The notes under the pieces are model-generated. The model had not been told where the DNA came from. It did no database searches and saw only the letters and a list, made by a program, of their open reading frames with translations. A DNA stretch of 52,156 nt from an uncultured Slackia sp. GTDB lineage: Bacteria > Actinomycetota > Coriobacteriia > Coriobacteriales > Eggerthellaceae. This document shows positions 7,371 through 16,999 of this stretch, one piece after another; position 1 is the first letter of the stretch; every line of letters begins with the position of its first letter. Position numbers and translations under genes: made by a program. The DNA is taken from NCBI GenBank assembly GCA_934661005.1, contig CAKUIK010000014.1, positions 1 to 52,156 of the forward strand, given 5' to 3'.

Positions 7371-10232
7371 TTACCTGCCGAAAAGGCGGGCGAAGAACCC
7401 CTTCTTTTTCGGTGCGGGTGCAGGAGCGGGAGTAAGCTGCGGCTTTTTGGCCTGCGCGGCAGCAGCGGCGGGCGCCTTGGCGGCGGCAGGCTTGGCCGCT
7501 TCGACGACCTGCTTCTTTGCCGGCTGGGTGTCCTCATCGAGCGTTTCGGCGATTTTCGCGATAACCTCTTCAAGCGCCGCATCAACGTCGGAGGCCTTCA
7601 CGGGCTTTTCGGTGGTGCAGGCTTTCGGCTTTTCGCTCTTGACCTCGACGGGAACCTGGGCATCTTCCTTCTTGGGCTCATCGTCGATGGCGATTTCGAG
7701 AGGTGCCTTTTCCGGGGAAGTGGGATCCGCCCCGGCGGCGGCTTTCGCTTCGGTGACGGTCTTGGCCTTAGGCTCGCCCTCGGTGGCTTGAGCTTCGGCG
7801 GTTTCGGCCTCGACCTCGGTTTCGACTTCGGCCCCATCCTCGGCCTGCTCAATTTCTTCGGCGGTTACGAAATCTTCCTTGGCGTCTTCTGCCATGTCGG
7901 CCATGGTGGAGGAAAGCGTGGGCGCCGTTGCGGGGGTGCCGCTCACTGCCGCGTCGACGAATTGGGGAGACGTTAGGCCGGTGGCGCGGGCGCGCTCGGC
8001 GGCGATGTACGCCTCTTTGATGAGGTGGTCTTGCGCGTCGAACGGGTTGCGACCCTCGGGAACGAAGGCGCACAGGTCGGTAAACGTGCCGTCGCTTTGC
8101 AGCTCGCGCAGCTTCGCGGTGTCAGAGAGCATGGTTTCGAAGTAGTCGAGCACGCGTGCGCGCAGGGCGGGGTCGTTCACGGGCCAGGCAATTTCCACGC
8201 GTTTGTCCAGGTTGCGCGTCATAAGGTCGGCGCTCGAGAGGAACACCGTGGTTTCGTCGCCCACGCCGAACGCGTAGATGCGCGAGTGCTCGAGCAGGCG
8301 GCCAACTACGCTCACGATGCGAATGTTCTCGGTTTCGCCGGGAATGCCGGGAACCAGGCACGAAATGCCGCGTACCAGCATGGTGATTTTCACGCCCGCG
8401 CGGCTTGCCTCGGTAAGCTTTTCAATCATGTCGCGGTCGGTGATCGCGTTGCTCTTCATAAGAATGCGAGCGGGCTTGCCGGCTTTCGCCTTCGCGATTT
8501 CGCCGTCGATGGCCTCGCACATGCGCGGCTTGATCATGAGCGGCGCCACGCGCAGTTCCTTGTAGTCGCTCGACGCGCTTTCAAGCTGCATGCTGCGGAA
8601 GAAGCGCGCGGCATCCTGGCCAACCACGGGGTCGGCGGTAATCATGGAAAGGTCGGTGTAGAGCTTGGCGGTTTTCTCGTTGTAATTGCCTGTGCCGAGC
8701 TGCGTGATGAACTGCAGGCCATTATCGCTGCGGCGCGTGATGGCGCAGATCTTCGAGTGCACCTTGTAGTCGTGGAAGCCGTAGATGATGTTGCATCCGG
8801 CCTGCTCAAAGCGTTGAGACCACTCGATGTTGTTGCTCTCGTCGAAACGTGCGCGCAGCTCGAACAGCGCGGTCACGTCTTTGCCGTTTTCGGCCGCGGT
8901 AATAAGGGCCTCGGCCAGGCGCGACTGGCTTGCCAGGCGGTACAGCGTGATCTTGATGCTCACGACGTCGGGGTCGACGGCGGCTTCCTGCAGCAGCTTC
9001 ACGAACGCGTCCATGGTTTCATACGGGTAAGACAGCAGCACGTCGTGGCGAAGCACCTGGTCGGTGATGCGCTCTTTGCGCGAAAGCGACGCGGGCCATT
9101 GCGGGCTTGCCGGCTCGTCCATAAGCGGCTCGGCGATTGCCTTGGGAGCTTTGCCCATAAGTGCGAACGCGTAACCCATGTCGAGCGGCATGCCAACGGT
9201 GTAGGCCTGCTGCTTTTTCAGGCCGAGCTTTTCGCGCAGGAATTTATCGGTGGTGTACGACAGCGGGCGTTCGCTTTCGAGGCGAACGGGGGCCAGGCGG
9301 CCGCGCTTCTTCAAGATGCGCTGCATATGGCTGCGGAAATCCTCATCGTACTCGTCGGATTCTTCGGCCGTATCGAGGTCGGCGTTGCGCGTGACCTGAA
9401 TCACGTTGGCGTATTTCACTGGGTACATCTCGAAAATCTTGTCGGCCACCATTTCGAGCGCGTGCTCGAGCAAGATGAACGAGTATTTGCCGTTTTCGCC
9501 CGTGAGCTCAATCATGCGCGGGCAGTTGCGCGGCATAGGGATAATGCCCATGAGTACGTTTTCGGCCGCTTTGGCGCGCGCGGCTTTGCGTTCGGCTTTG
9601 GTGGCGTCTTCGGGCAGCGCTTCGGCCTCGGCTTCCTCATCGAGGCGCACGGCAATATACAGCGCGCCGTTTTCCAGATGGGGGAAGGGGTGCGTTGCGT
9701 TGATGATCTGGGGCGATACGAGCGGCAGCACGTTGCAATCCAGGTAATTCATAAGTTCGCTGTGCTGAGCGGGCGTGAGTTCGTCGGGGTAAAGCTGGTG
9801 GATGCCCGCGTCGTCGAGCAGATGGCGCGTTTGGCGGAAGTCCTCGGCCGCGATGGGCGTGAGTTCGCGCACGCGCGCATACACGGCGTCGAGCTGCTCG
9901 CGCGGCGTCATGCCGGTCTTCGAGTCGAACACGATTTCTTTCGCCAGCTCAAGGTCGGTAAGGCTACCTACGCGCACCATGAAGAATTCCTGCAAGTTGC
10001 TGCGCCAAATAGAGATGAATTTCAGACGCTCGAGCAAGGGGACGTGCGGGTCGATGGATTGATCGAGCACGCGCTTGTTGAATTCGAGCCACGAAAGCTC
10101 GCGGTTCTGCATATACGCTTTATGCGCCGGGCGCGTGAGCTTTTTCTCGGCTCGATCGGTTTTCGGCTTCTTGGCCTTTTTCGCGTCGTCTACCTCTGTG
10201 GCAGTGGCCTTGGCTTCGTTTTCCTCACCCAT
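7371..10232 (-). CDS. ppk1: Polyphosphate kinase 1 with long C-terminal extension
   Basis: PPK1 reversibly polymerises the gamma-phosphate of ATP into polyphosphate. The product is 953 residues from ATG 10232 (behind AGGAGGAA), against about 690 for E. coli. NRELSWLEFN lies near residue 43; the phosphorylated histidine is His492 (VHSKICAITRR) and the second catalytic histidine is His649 (EHSRIYAFG), with the same 157-residue spacing as E. coli His435/His592. Residues from about 745 to the end form an extra Ala/Glu/Lys/Pro-rich, probably disordered tail ending in a basic-hydrophobic KKKGFFARLFGR. That tail could be a membrane or partner tether (inference). The gene is divergent from the polyphosphate:AMP phosphotransferase gene. 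Confidence 0.95.
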   Translation of the reverse strand: MGEENEAKATATEVDDAKKAKKPKTDRAEKKLTRPAHKAYMQNRELSWLEFNKRVLDQSIDPHVPLLERLKFISIWRSNLQEFFMVRVGSLTDLELAKEIVFDSKTGMTPREQLDAVYARVRELTPIAAEDFRQTRHLLDDAGIHQLYPDELTPAQHSELMNYLDCNVLPLVSPQIINATHPFPHLENGALYIAVRLDEEAEAEALPEDATKAERKAARAKAAENVLMGIIPMPRNCPRMIELTGENGKYSFILLEHALEMVADKIFEMYPVKYANVIQVTRNADLDTAEESDEYDEDFRSHMQRILKKRGRLAPVRLESERPLSYTTDKFLREKLGLKKQQAYTVGMPLDMGYAFALMGKAPKAIAEPLMDEPASPQWPASLSRKERITDQVLRHDVLLSYPYETMDAFVKLLQEAAVDPDVVSIKITLYRLASQSRLAEALITAAENGKDVTALFELRARFDESNNIEWSQRFEQAGCNIIYGFHDYKVHSKICAITRRSDNGLQFITQLGTGNYNEKTAKLYTDLSMITADPVVGQDAARFFRSMQLESASSDYKELRVAPLMIKPRMCEAIDGEIAKAKAGKPARILMKSNAITDRDMIEKLTEASRAGVKITMLVRGISCLVPGIPGETENIRIVSVVGRLLEHSRIYAFGVGDETTVFLSSADLMTRNLDKRVEIAWPVNDPALRARVLDYFETMLSDTAKLRELQSDGTFTDLCAFVPEGRNPFDAQDHLIKEAYIAAERARATGLTSPQFVDAAVSGTPATAPTLSSTMADMAEDAKEDFVTAEEIEQAEDGAEVETEVEAETAEAQATEGEPKAKTVTEAKAAAGADPTSPEKAPLEIAIDDEPKKEDAQVPVEVKSEKPKACTTEKPVKASDVDAALEEVIAKIAETLDEDTQPAKKQVVEAAKPAAAKAPAAAAAQAKKPQLTPAPAPAPKKKGFFARLFGR

Positions 10233-10546
10233 GACATTCCTCCTCATGTGCATCGGGAACAGGGGAAATGCATCAAATCGCATGAAAGTGTGGCGCATGC
10301 CCCTGAAAAAACGCATTAGCTATCTACCATTATACCGATAAGCAGATGCTATGAATTTGCACAAACCCAAGGCTTTGCACCGATTTAGCGAAAGGGACTT
10401 TGCGGGGCGCGAGCGGGGCGTTTGAAAAAAGCAATGCCAGACCCGCAACGGCGTGTAAACAGTTGCACGAAATACCCGTTGCCCCCTCGCGTGCGGGCGG
10501 TGTTGGCGCATAATTGACTCAACGCACAATGTGAAAGGGGATTCAT
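10233..10546. promoter_or_regulatory. Divergent ppk1/pap promoter region
   Basis: This 314-bp intergenic region must carry both promoters. A CATAAT -10-like word sits about 40 bp before the phosphotransferase gene, but no convincing -35 pairs with it. No inverted repeat resembling a Pho box is visible. Confidence 0.4.
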
Positions 10547-12205
10547 ATGCTGGAACAAGTTGATCTTTCGGCGAAAATGACGAAAGAGGAATATAAGCCC
10601 CTGCACGACGAACTTATCGCGAAACTCGTAGTGCTGCAGCAAGAGGCCCGCAAAAAGGGCGTGGGCGTCGTTGCCTTGTTCGAGGGTTGGAACGGCGCGG
10701 GCAAGGGGAGCCGCATTGGCGATTTGGTGTACGAGCTCGACGCGCGCGCGACGCATATGCATGTGCTGTCGAATTTCGACGAAGAGGGCGCGGCTCGTTT
10801 TCGAGATATGGGCACGGGCGTTACCGGCTTCGAGCCGCTCATGCAGGAATTCTGGCAGGCGCTTGGCCCTCGCGGCGACATGACGCTCTACGAGCGCGGG
10901 TGGTACACCGCCGCCGCGCGCCGTTTGGTGTACACCGATTCTGACGCGAACCATGCGGCTCACCTGCGGGCTTATAGGCGCGCCGTGAGCGAATTCGAGC
11001 GACAGCTTTCCGCCGATGGCTATGTGGTGCTGAAATTCTTCGTCCATATATCGAAAGATGTGCAGAAGAAGCGCCTGAAGAGCCTTCACGATAATCCCGA
11101 TACCGCGTGGCGCGTGAGCGATGAAGAACTCGCTACCGTAAAAGACTATGACGAAATCTACGCGCGCTACGATGAGCTTTTGCGCAATACCGATTTCGAT
11201 TTCGCGCGTTGGACCATGGTCAACGGCGAGGACAAGCGTTCGGCGAATATCGCCATCGCCAAGGCGCTCGTGCGGGCTCTTGATCGCGCGCTTGCGAGCG
11301 GCCCCGATGCTGCCGCCGAAGCCGCCGCTGCGAAGGCTGCCGCCAACAGCGCCGGTGCCCTTGAGCAGGTCGACCCGCGCGACCGCGCGCCCGAAGAGAC
11401 CGAACGCGTGATGGCTGCTGCTCGCGCGCAGGCTGCCGAGCAGGCTGAAGAGGCGCCGCTGCATTCGCGCTTCACCATCGTGAAGAACCCGCCGCGCTTG
11501 GCCGACATCGACCATACGCTCGCGCTGACCAGGGAAGAATACCAGGAAGCGCTCAAGCGCGAGCAGAAGCGCTTCGCCGAGCTCGAGCTGAAGATGTACC
11601 TGGCCCGCGTGCCGCTCATGATTCTGTACGAAGGCGACGACGCGGCCGGCAAAGGCGGCAACATCAAGCGCGTGGCCCAGGCCATCGATCCGCGCGCTTA
11701 CACCATTTTCCCCAGCCCAGCCCCCACGAAAGTCGAGCTCGCCCATCCACATTTGTGGCGCTACTGGACGCGCCTGCCGCGCGCCGGCCATGTGGGCATT
11801 TACGATCGCAGCTGGTATGGCCGCGTGCTCGTTGAGCGTGTGGAAGGCTTCGCGAGCCCGGCTGAGTGGGGTCGCGCCTACGACGAGATCAACGAATTCG
11901 AAGGCGAGCTTGAGGCATGGGGCGCGCTGTTGCTGAAATTCTGGGTTGCGGTAAGCCCCGAGGAGCAGCTCAACCGCTTCAACGATCGCCAGAACAACCC
12001 CGACAAGCAGTGGAAAATCACGCCCGAGGATTGGCGCAATCGCGACAAGCACTCACAATACGATGCTGCCGTCGACGATATGTTCCGCCTTACGAGCACG
12101 CCGTATGCTCCGTGGCGCATTCTTGAGTCCACGAATAAGTATTACGCGCGCGTGAAGGCCCTGAAGATTATCAACGACGAGCTCGAGAAGCGCTTGGGAC
12201 TGTAG
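10547..12205 (+). CDS. pap: Polyphosphate:AMP phosphotransferase (two-domain PPK2)
   Basis: The 552-residue protein contains two tandem PPK2 domains (about 10-240 and 320-552), the arrangement of class II PPK2/PAP enzymes that make ADP from AMP with polyphosphate as donor. Each domain has a Walker A loop: FEGWNGAGKGSRI in the first and YEGDDAAGKGGNI in the second. The lid and Walker B segments LYERGWYTAAARR and YDRSWYGRVLVERV are also present. The linker (about 245-300) is Ala-rich. ATG 10547 follows AAAGGGGA. Divergence from ppk1 suggests coupled synthesis and use of polyphosphate. Canonical two-domain PAP length. Confidence 0.95.
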   Translation: MLEQVDLSAKMTKEEYKPLHDELIAKLVVLQQEARKKGVGVVALFEGWNGAGKGSRIGDLVYELDARATHMHVLSNFDEEGAARFRDMGTGVTGFEPLMQEFWQALGPRGDMTLYERGWYTAAARRLVYTDSDANHAAHLRAYRRAVSEFERQLSADGYVVLKFFVHISKDVQKKRLKSLHDNPDTAWRVSDEELATVKDYDEIYARYDELLRNTDFDFARWTMVNGEDKRSANIAIAKALVRALDRALASGPDAAAEAAAAKAAANSAGALEQVDPRDRAPEETERVMAAARAQAAEQAEEAPLHSRFTIVKNPPRLADIDHTLALTREEYQEALKREQKRFAELELKMYLARVPLMILYEGDDAAGKGGNIKRVAQAIDPRAYTIFPSPAPTKVELAHPHLWRYWTRLPRAGHVGIYDRSWYGRVLVERVEGFASPAEWGRAYDEINEFEGELEAWGALLLKFWVAVSPEEQLNRFNDRQNNPDKQWKITPEDWRNRDKHSQYDAAVDDMFRLTSTPYAPWRILESTNKYYARVKALKIINDELEKRLGL

Positions 12206-12278
12206 CCGCTTCGCGTTTTTGTTCAAAATTGGCCTTGAATGTGGCATTTGCGCGCTTCCTAAAAAGCGCTTGGTAAGG

Positions 12279-12314
12279 AAACCCCAGGTCGCATACATTG
12301 TGACCTGGGGTTTT
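12279..12314 (+). terminator. Rho-independent terminator
   Basis: AAACCCCAGGTC (12279-12290), an 11-base loop, then GACCTGGGGTTTT. Terminates the polyphosphate:AMP phosphotransferase transcript. Confidence 0.88.
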
Positions 12315-12448
12315 GCGTGTGAGGAAAGGTTCAATGCTCCTCAGTCGCTCGGAGAGCGGGGCTCGCATGCCACATTCGACGTGCTTTTTGAACAGAATGC
12401 CCAGCACGCCGCCTTCGTGAAAAAGAGGCGCACTGGGCGGGAGTTCCT

Positions 12449-12477
12449 TTGTGCTGCCGCGATCTTTCTTCTATAGT
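12449..12477 (+). promoter_or_regulatory. Sortase promoter, possibly giving a leaderless mRNA
   Basis: TTGTGC (12449-12454), 17 bp, TATAGT (12472-12477). The gene's ATG begins eight bases after the -10 box, where transcription would normally start, and no good ribosome-binding site lies between. Confidence 0.55.
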
Positions 12478-12484
12478 GGGCACC

Positions 12485-13486
12485 ATGGATACGAACAAGC
12501 AAAATCCCTATCGCGCGCATTCGGCGCAGGGGCCCGCCCAGCAGGGCGGGTTCGTTCCTGCGCGCCCCGCGCAGCCTCGCCATGCGGCAAATCCCTATTC
12601 CGCCAACGCTCGTGGTGCGGCGCGGCCGTCGACGCAAAACGCCGCCGACTATTCCCGCGCCAACTACGGTTCGAATATGGGCGGGGGCAAGCACGGCCGC
12701 GGCGATAAACATGGCGGTTCGGGAAAGAGTCGCGTGTGGACGATCGTCCTCATCGTTGCTGCAATTGTGCTTGCGATTTCGCTCGGCGTGCTCGCGACCA
12801 TCGGCTATGGCTATTGGCATGGCACGAAGGTCTACGACGACATTTCAGCGACATCGGGCTTGGCGAAGGAAGAAACCGCGCTCGCCGATATGACAGTGAA
12901 CTGGGATGCGCTGCGTGAGCAGAACGAAGACATCGTCGGATGGGTGTACATGCCGGGCACAAGCATCGACTACCCCATCGTGCAGGGCGAAAACGACGAA
13001 GAATACCTGCAGAAAGACTTTACGGGCAGCACGAGTGGTCTGGTGCACAAGGGCACCATTTTCCTTTCCGCCGACAATGCGGGCGATTTCTCCGATTCGA
13101 ATAACTTCATCTACGGCCACAACATGAACGACGAGACCATGTTCGCGCATATTCTCGCCATGACCGACCAGGCGACGTTTGATGCAGCGCGCACGTTCTA
13201 TATTTTGACGCCTACGCAGAACTACCGCTGCCGCACCTATGCGCTCGATGTGGTGAAGAATACAGAAACGAACATCTTGCAGCCGAACTTCGCCGATGAA
13301 GCGGCCATGCGCTCATATATGACGGCGCGCATCAATGATTCCGCAGTAAACGCGCCGACCGATGTTGACCTCGCGTCGGTAACGAAGCTGTTCACACTCA
13401 TCACATGTGGCGACGACTATGCCACCACGCGTGCGGTACTCTGTGGCGGCTGCGTCGAGCAGGCGACGCCCGCGAATGCAGGGTAG
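12485..13486 (+). CDS. srtB: Class B sortase
   Basis: A membrane-anchored transpeptidase (333 residues) that attaches proteins to the cell wall or assembles surface structures. Residues 1-82 are an unusually long Gln/Pro/Arg/Gly-rich cytoplasmic segment, followed by one TM helix (about 85-107). The catalytic domain shows the class B signature GWVYMPGTSIDYPIVQG, catalytic His212 (YGHNM), Cys308 (TLITCGDD) and Arg316 (TTRAVL). No obvious NPQTN-type substrate is encoded nearby, so its target lies elsewhere. ATG 12485 is chosen because it gives a normal start near the promoter; the gene probably stands alone. Confidence 0.93.
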   Translation: MDTNKQNPYRAHSAQGPAQQGGFVPARPAQPRHAANPYSANARGAARPSTQNAADYSRANYGSNMGGGKHGRGDKHGGSGKSRVWTIVLIVAAIVLAISLGVLATIGYGYWHGTKVYDDISATSGLAKEETALADMTVNWDALREQNEDIVGWVYMPGTSIDYPIVQGENDEEYLQKDFTGSTSGLVHKGTIFLSADNAGDFSDSNNFIYGHNMNDETMFAHILAMTDQATFDAARTFYILTPTQNYRCRTYALDVVKNTETNILQPNFADEAAMRSYMTARINDSAVNAPTDVDLASVTKLFTLITCGDDYATTRAVLCGGCVEQATPANAG

Positions 13487-14009
13487 TTGCCGCTGTAATC
13501 GCCGTCACTGTTGGCGCCGAGCACCGATTGTTTTAGGCTTGCGCTTTGGCAAAAAGCGCAACGATTAGGCTGTTTTGCAGCCCGTTGCCCGTTCTAGACG
13601 GGCGGGCGAATTTGCGTGACCTGCGATTATGAGAATGACGCGGCCTTCTTGTTCTCGGCAGGTTCTCCATGGGCGTTCCGGGGTGCTTCTCGATTGCCTA
13701 ATCGCCGCAGTTTTTTGTCATGCGGGTTTGTTTTCGGCGCAATGCGGCTCGATCGGCATGCTTGTTGCCAAATTGAGCCTCCGCCAACCAGCGTCCTTCG
13801 TGTTTCCCTCAAACAGTGCGCACGGGCCTTGGCTTCTTGCGCGTTTTCGAAAAATCGATGGCCGTCAGCCTCGGTATTCGTCTATTTCGTCTGTGCACAC
13901 GTGCTTTTCAGCCCCACGGCGTGCGCGCGATGGTACCATGCGAGTATCTGGCCAATTTTGGCCAAGCATCGAGCGTGTTCGAACGTTTTCCGACAAGGGG
14001 GAATACCGG
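13487..14009 (+). promoter_or_regulatory. Upstream region of purF
   Basis: 523 bp without a credible gene. It holds a perfect 9-bp hairpin at 13539-13561 (TTGCGCTTT/AAAGCGCAA, no T-run), a GCCCGT/ACGGGC hairpin at 13587-13603, and a 7+2+7 palindrome TGGCCAATTTTGGCCA at 13949-13964, about 45 bp before purF, which is a candidate operator. No purine riboswitch is recognisable. Confidence 0.4.
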
Positions 14010-15455
14010 GTGGCAACGTCAATCTTTCCCGGCGAGAAGCCAGATCGGCTTGAAGAAGAGTGCGCGGTGTTTGGAGTGTACTCCACCACCGACGATGTCG
14101 CGAGGCTGACTTGCTTCGGCTTGCAGGCCCTGCAGCACCGCGGCCAAGAAAGCGCCGGCATTGCGGTGGGCGATGGCGACACCGTGACGGTCACGAAAGA
14201 CTTGGGCTTGGTTACCCAGGTGTTCAATGAAAGCGCGCTTGCGGCGTTGCGCGGCGAAGTGGCCGTGGGTCATTGCCGCTACTCCACGAGCGGCGGCATG
14301 GGCAACTGGACAAGCGCCCAGCCCCATATGTCGGCCATCGACGAGGTGCTCATCGCGCTTGCGCACAACGGCACGCTCGTGAACACGAACCGCATTCGCG
14401 CCGACCTCATTAGCAAGGGCGTCGAATTCCGCAGCAACACTGACTCGGAAGTCGCGTGCCAGGTCATTGGCTATTACACGCGCGAAACCCATCATCTTAC
14501 CGAGGGCATCAAAACCGCCATGGAGATGATCGACGGCGCTTACGCCATGGTACTCGCGAGCCCCACGGCGCTCTATGCGTTCCGCGACCCGCACGGCATT
14601 CGTCCGCTGTGCTTGGGCAAGCTGCCTGATAATCGCGGCTGGGTCGTTTCCAGCGAAACCTGCGGCCTCGATATCGTGGGCGCGGAATTCGTGCGCGATG
14701 TGCGCCCGGGCGAGATTATTCGCATCAACGACACGGGCATCTCGACGCTGCAGGCCATCGAGCCCCAAGAGCCGCGCGGTTGCATTTTCGAATACGTCTA
14801 TTTCGCGCGCCCCGACTCGGTTATCGACGGGCAGAGCGTCTATCAGGCCCGTCGCAACATGGGTCGCATTCTCGCACGTGAAGCTCCGGTCGAGGCCGAC
14901 CTGGTGCTCGGCGTGCCCGACTCGGGCGTGCCTGGCGCGCTTGGCTACGCTGAGGCGAGCGGCATCGAATTCACCGATGGCATCGTGAAGAACCGCTACG
15001 TCGGCCGCACGTTCATTCAGCCCACGCAGGAAATGCGCCAAATGGGCATTCGCATCAAGCTCAACCCGCTGCCAAGCGTCATTGCGGGCAAGCGCCTGGT
15101 TGTCATCGACGACTCCATTGTGCGCGGCAATACGTCGAAGAAGCTCGTCGACATGCTTCGTTCTGCCGGCGCGGCGGAAATCCATTTCCGCATCGTGAGC
15201 CCCGAGGTTATGTGGCCGTGCTTCTATGGCATCGACACCGCCAACCAAGACCAGCTCATCGCCGCGAACATGACCAACGAGGAAATGTGCGAGTTCATCG
15301 GCTGCGATTCGCTCGAGTTCATCTCGCTCGATGGCCTGCGCGAAGCCGTGGGCGATGCGCACAGCAAAACGTTCTGCGAGGCATGCTTCACGGGCGAATA
15401 TCCCGTCGCGCTGCCCGATTCCATCACGAAGAACGCGTTTTTGAAGAAGAGCTAA
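14010..15455 (+). CDS. purF: Amidophosphoribosyltransferase
   Basis: PurF makes 5-phosphoribosylamine from PRPP and glutamine, the first committed step of purine synthesis. The 481-residue product starts at GTG 14010, seven bases after AAGGGGGA. A short propeptide precedes the N-terminal nucleophile Cys18 (EECAVFGVY), which is exposed by self-cleavage. The glutaminase domain follows (LQHRGQESAG, GHCRYSTSG, NTDSEV); the C-terminal PRTase domain has the PRPP loop VVIDDSIVRGNTSKK. Cys residues in the last 60 positions are consistent with the Fe-S-type PurF. It heads a pur cluster running to 20625. Confidence 0.96.
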   Translation: MATSIFPGEKPDRLEEECAVFGVYSTTDDVARLTCFGLQALQHRGQESAGIAVGDGDTVTVTKDLGLVTQVFNESALAALRGEVAVGHCRYSTSGGMGNWTSAQPHMSAIDEVLIALAHNGTLVNTNRIRADLISKGVEFRSNTDSEVACQVIGYYTRETHHLTEGIKTAMEMIDGAYAMVLASPTALYAFRDPHGIRPLCLGKLPDNRGWVVSSETCGLDIVGAEFVRDVRPGEIIRINDTGISTLQAIEPQEPRGCIFEYVYFARPDSVIDGQSVYQARRNMGRILAREAPVEADLVLGVPDSGVPGALGYAEASGIEFTDGIVKNRYVGRTFIQPTQEMRQMGIRIKLNPLPSVIAGKRLVVIDDSIVRGNTSKKLVDMLRSAGAAEIHFRIVSPEVMWPCFYGIDTANQDQLIAANMTNEEMCEFIGCDSLEFISLDGLREAVGDAHSKTFCEACFTGEYPVALPDSITKNAFLKKS

Positions 15456-15625
15456 CCCGCTGCGCCCGCGCTCCTATCTAGGTGCGGGCGCTTCCGATTT
15501 TCGATGGGGCAAGGGGCCTTCCCTTTGTCCCGCTTTTGTTTAGATGCAAGAACCATTGCATGAGGTTGAAAATGGGGAAGGGGATTGCCCCTTTGCCCGT
15601 CAATGAATAGACAGGAGTCTTACCC

Positions 15626-16675
15626 ATGGCAGAAATCACTTACGCCGACGCGGGCGTCGACATCGAAGAGGGCGCGGCTGCGGTCGACGCCATTAAAGAC
15701 GCCGTGCATTCCACCTATCGCCCCGAGGTCGTGGGCGATATCGGAGGCTTCGGCGGCCTGTTCTCTGCGGCGGCATTCAAGGGCATGGAAGAGCCGCTTA
15801 TGGTTTCGGGCACCGACGGCGTGGGCACGAAGCTCAAGGTTGCCCAGCTCATCGGCAAGCATGACACCGTGGGCATCGACCTGGTCGCCATGTGCGTGAA
15901 CGACATTCTGGCGTGCGGCGCCGAGCCTTTGTTCTTCCTGGACTACATTGCCATTGGCAAGCTGAAGAAGGAGCATGTCGCCAAGGTCGTGGGCGGCATC
16001 GCAGAAGGCTGCCGTCAGGCGGGCTGCGCGCTTATCGGCGGCGAGATGGCTGAGCATCCCGGCGTTATGGATCCCGACGATTACGATCTGTCGGGCTTCA
16101 CCGTGGGCGTTGTTGACCGCCCGAAGATGATCGGCCCCGACGGCGTTGTGGAAGGCGACGTGCTCGTGGGCCTGCGTTCGAGCGGCTTCCATTCCAACGG
16201 CTACTCGCTCGTGCGCAAGGTGCTCGTCGAGGGTAAAACCGCCGAAGAGCTTGCGGCTCCCGTGGCCGAGCTCAACGGCGAAACGCTCGGCGACGCCCTT
16301 ATCGCGCCCACCCGCATTTATGTGAAGCCGGTGCTCAATTGCCTGCGCAACCTGCCGGGCGACGTGCATGCTTTGGCCCACATCACGGGCGGCGGCATTA
16401 CCGAGAATCTTAACCGTGCGCTTCCCGAAACTATGGATGCCCTGGTCAATAAAGATGCATGGGAGGTTCCTGCCATCATCAAGATGGGCATTGAGGCCGC
16501 CGGCCTTACCGAGGAGCAGGCGCTCAAGACCTTCAACATGGGCATTGGCATGGTGCTTATCGTCGACGCTGCGCGCGTCGACGCCGTGATGGATGAGCTG
16601 GCGAAGTCGGGCGAAGAACCGGTCGTCATCGGTAAAATCGTCGAAGGCACTGGCGTGGTTCGTTACGCCGAATAA
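15626..16675 (+). CDS. purM: Phosphoribosylformylglycinamidine cyclo-ligase (AIR synthetase)
   Basis: PurM closes the imidazole ring using ATP, the fifth step of purine synthesis. It is 349 residues, the normal length. Visible motifs are DIGGFGGLF near residue 30, VSGTDGVGTKLKVA near 53, CVNDILACGAEPLFFLDY near 90 and ITGGGITENLNRALP near 250. ATG 15626 follows AGGAGT. The 170-bp gap after purF contains a GCGCCCGC/GCGGGCGC hairpin (15462-15491) without a clear T-run and an ATGCAA-N6-TTGCAT repeat (15544-15561), so the two genes may not be strictly co-transcribed. Confidence 0.97.
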   Translation: MAEITYADAGVDIEEGAAAVDAIKDAVHSTYRPEVVGDIGGFGGLFSAAAFKGMEEPLMVSGTDGVGTKLKVAQLIGKHDTVGIDLVAMCVNDILACGAEPLFFLDYIAIGKLKKEHVAKVVGGIAEGCRQAGCALIGGEMAEHPGVMDPDDYDLSGFTVGVVDRPKMIGPDGVVEGDVLVGLRSSGFHSNGYSLVRKVLVEGKTAEELAAPVAELNGETLGDALIAPTRIYVKPVLNCLRNLPGDVHALAHITGGGITENLNRALPETMDALVNKDAWEVPAIIKMGIEAAGLTEEQALKTFNMGIGMVLIVDAARVDAVMDELAKSGEEPVVIGKIVEGTGVVRYAE

Positions 16676-16683
16676 AGCAAAGG

Positions 16684-16719
16684 AGCGGGTCGGGAAAAGC
16701 CTGGCCCGCTTTCTGTTTT
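16684..16719 (+). terminator. Rho-independent terminator
   Basis: AGCGGGTC pairs with GGCCCGCT (one G-U pair) across an 11-base loop, followed by TTCTGTTTT. Follows purM. The rest of 16720-16999 is non-coding, with small GC-rich inverted repeats similar in style to the other hairpin-rich gaps. Confidence 0.75.
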
Positions 16720-16999
16720 GGCTCTGCTGCTCAGTTCAGCAGGGCACCCGAAAGGGGTCGCTCGGGCCACAGTGGGCTGTCGTTCGCGTCTGACGTCCGG
16801 GGTTTTCAGAAACCTCGTTGCGGCTACCGCTTCGCCCCTTCGGGGTTTCGCCATATGCTCGCCTGGTTGCGTTCATTTTGAAAAGACGAACAAACATGAG
16901 CGCAGGTGGTCTCACGTAAGCCCGCTCGAGCGCGGCGGGAGCGAAACGTTGCGGGCCCGAGCGAAGCGGCTTTTATTTGCACCTGGAAAGGATTCGAAC

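Noticed and set aside
8025..10319. 764-codon open frame antisense to ppk1
   Set aside because: It lies entirely across the confidently identified ppk1; composition is that of a shadow frame.
13487..14009. Purine riboswitch upstream of purF
   Set aside because: Neither the conserved loop sequences of a purine aptamer nor a terminator in the right place could be found. Only short hairpins and one palindrome are present.
14019..15362. 447-codon frame antisense to purF
   Set aside because: Shadow of purF; the catalytic motifs are on the other strand.
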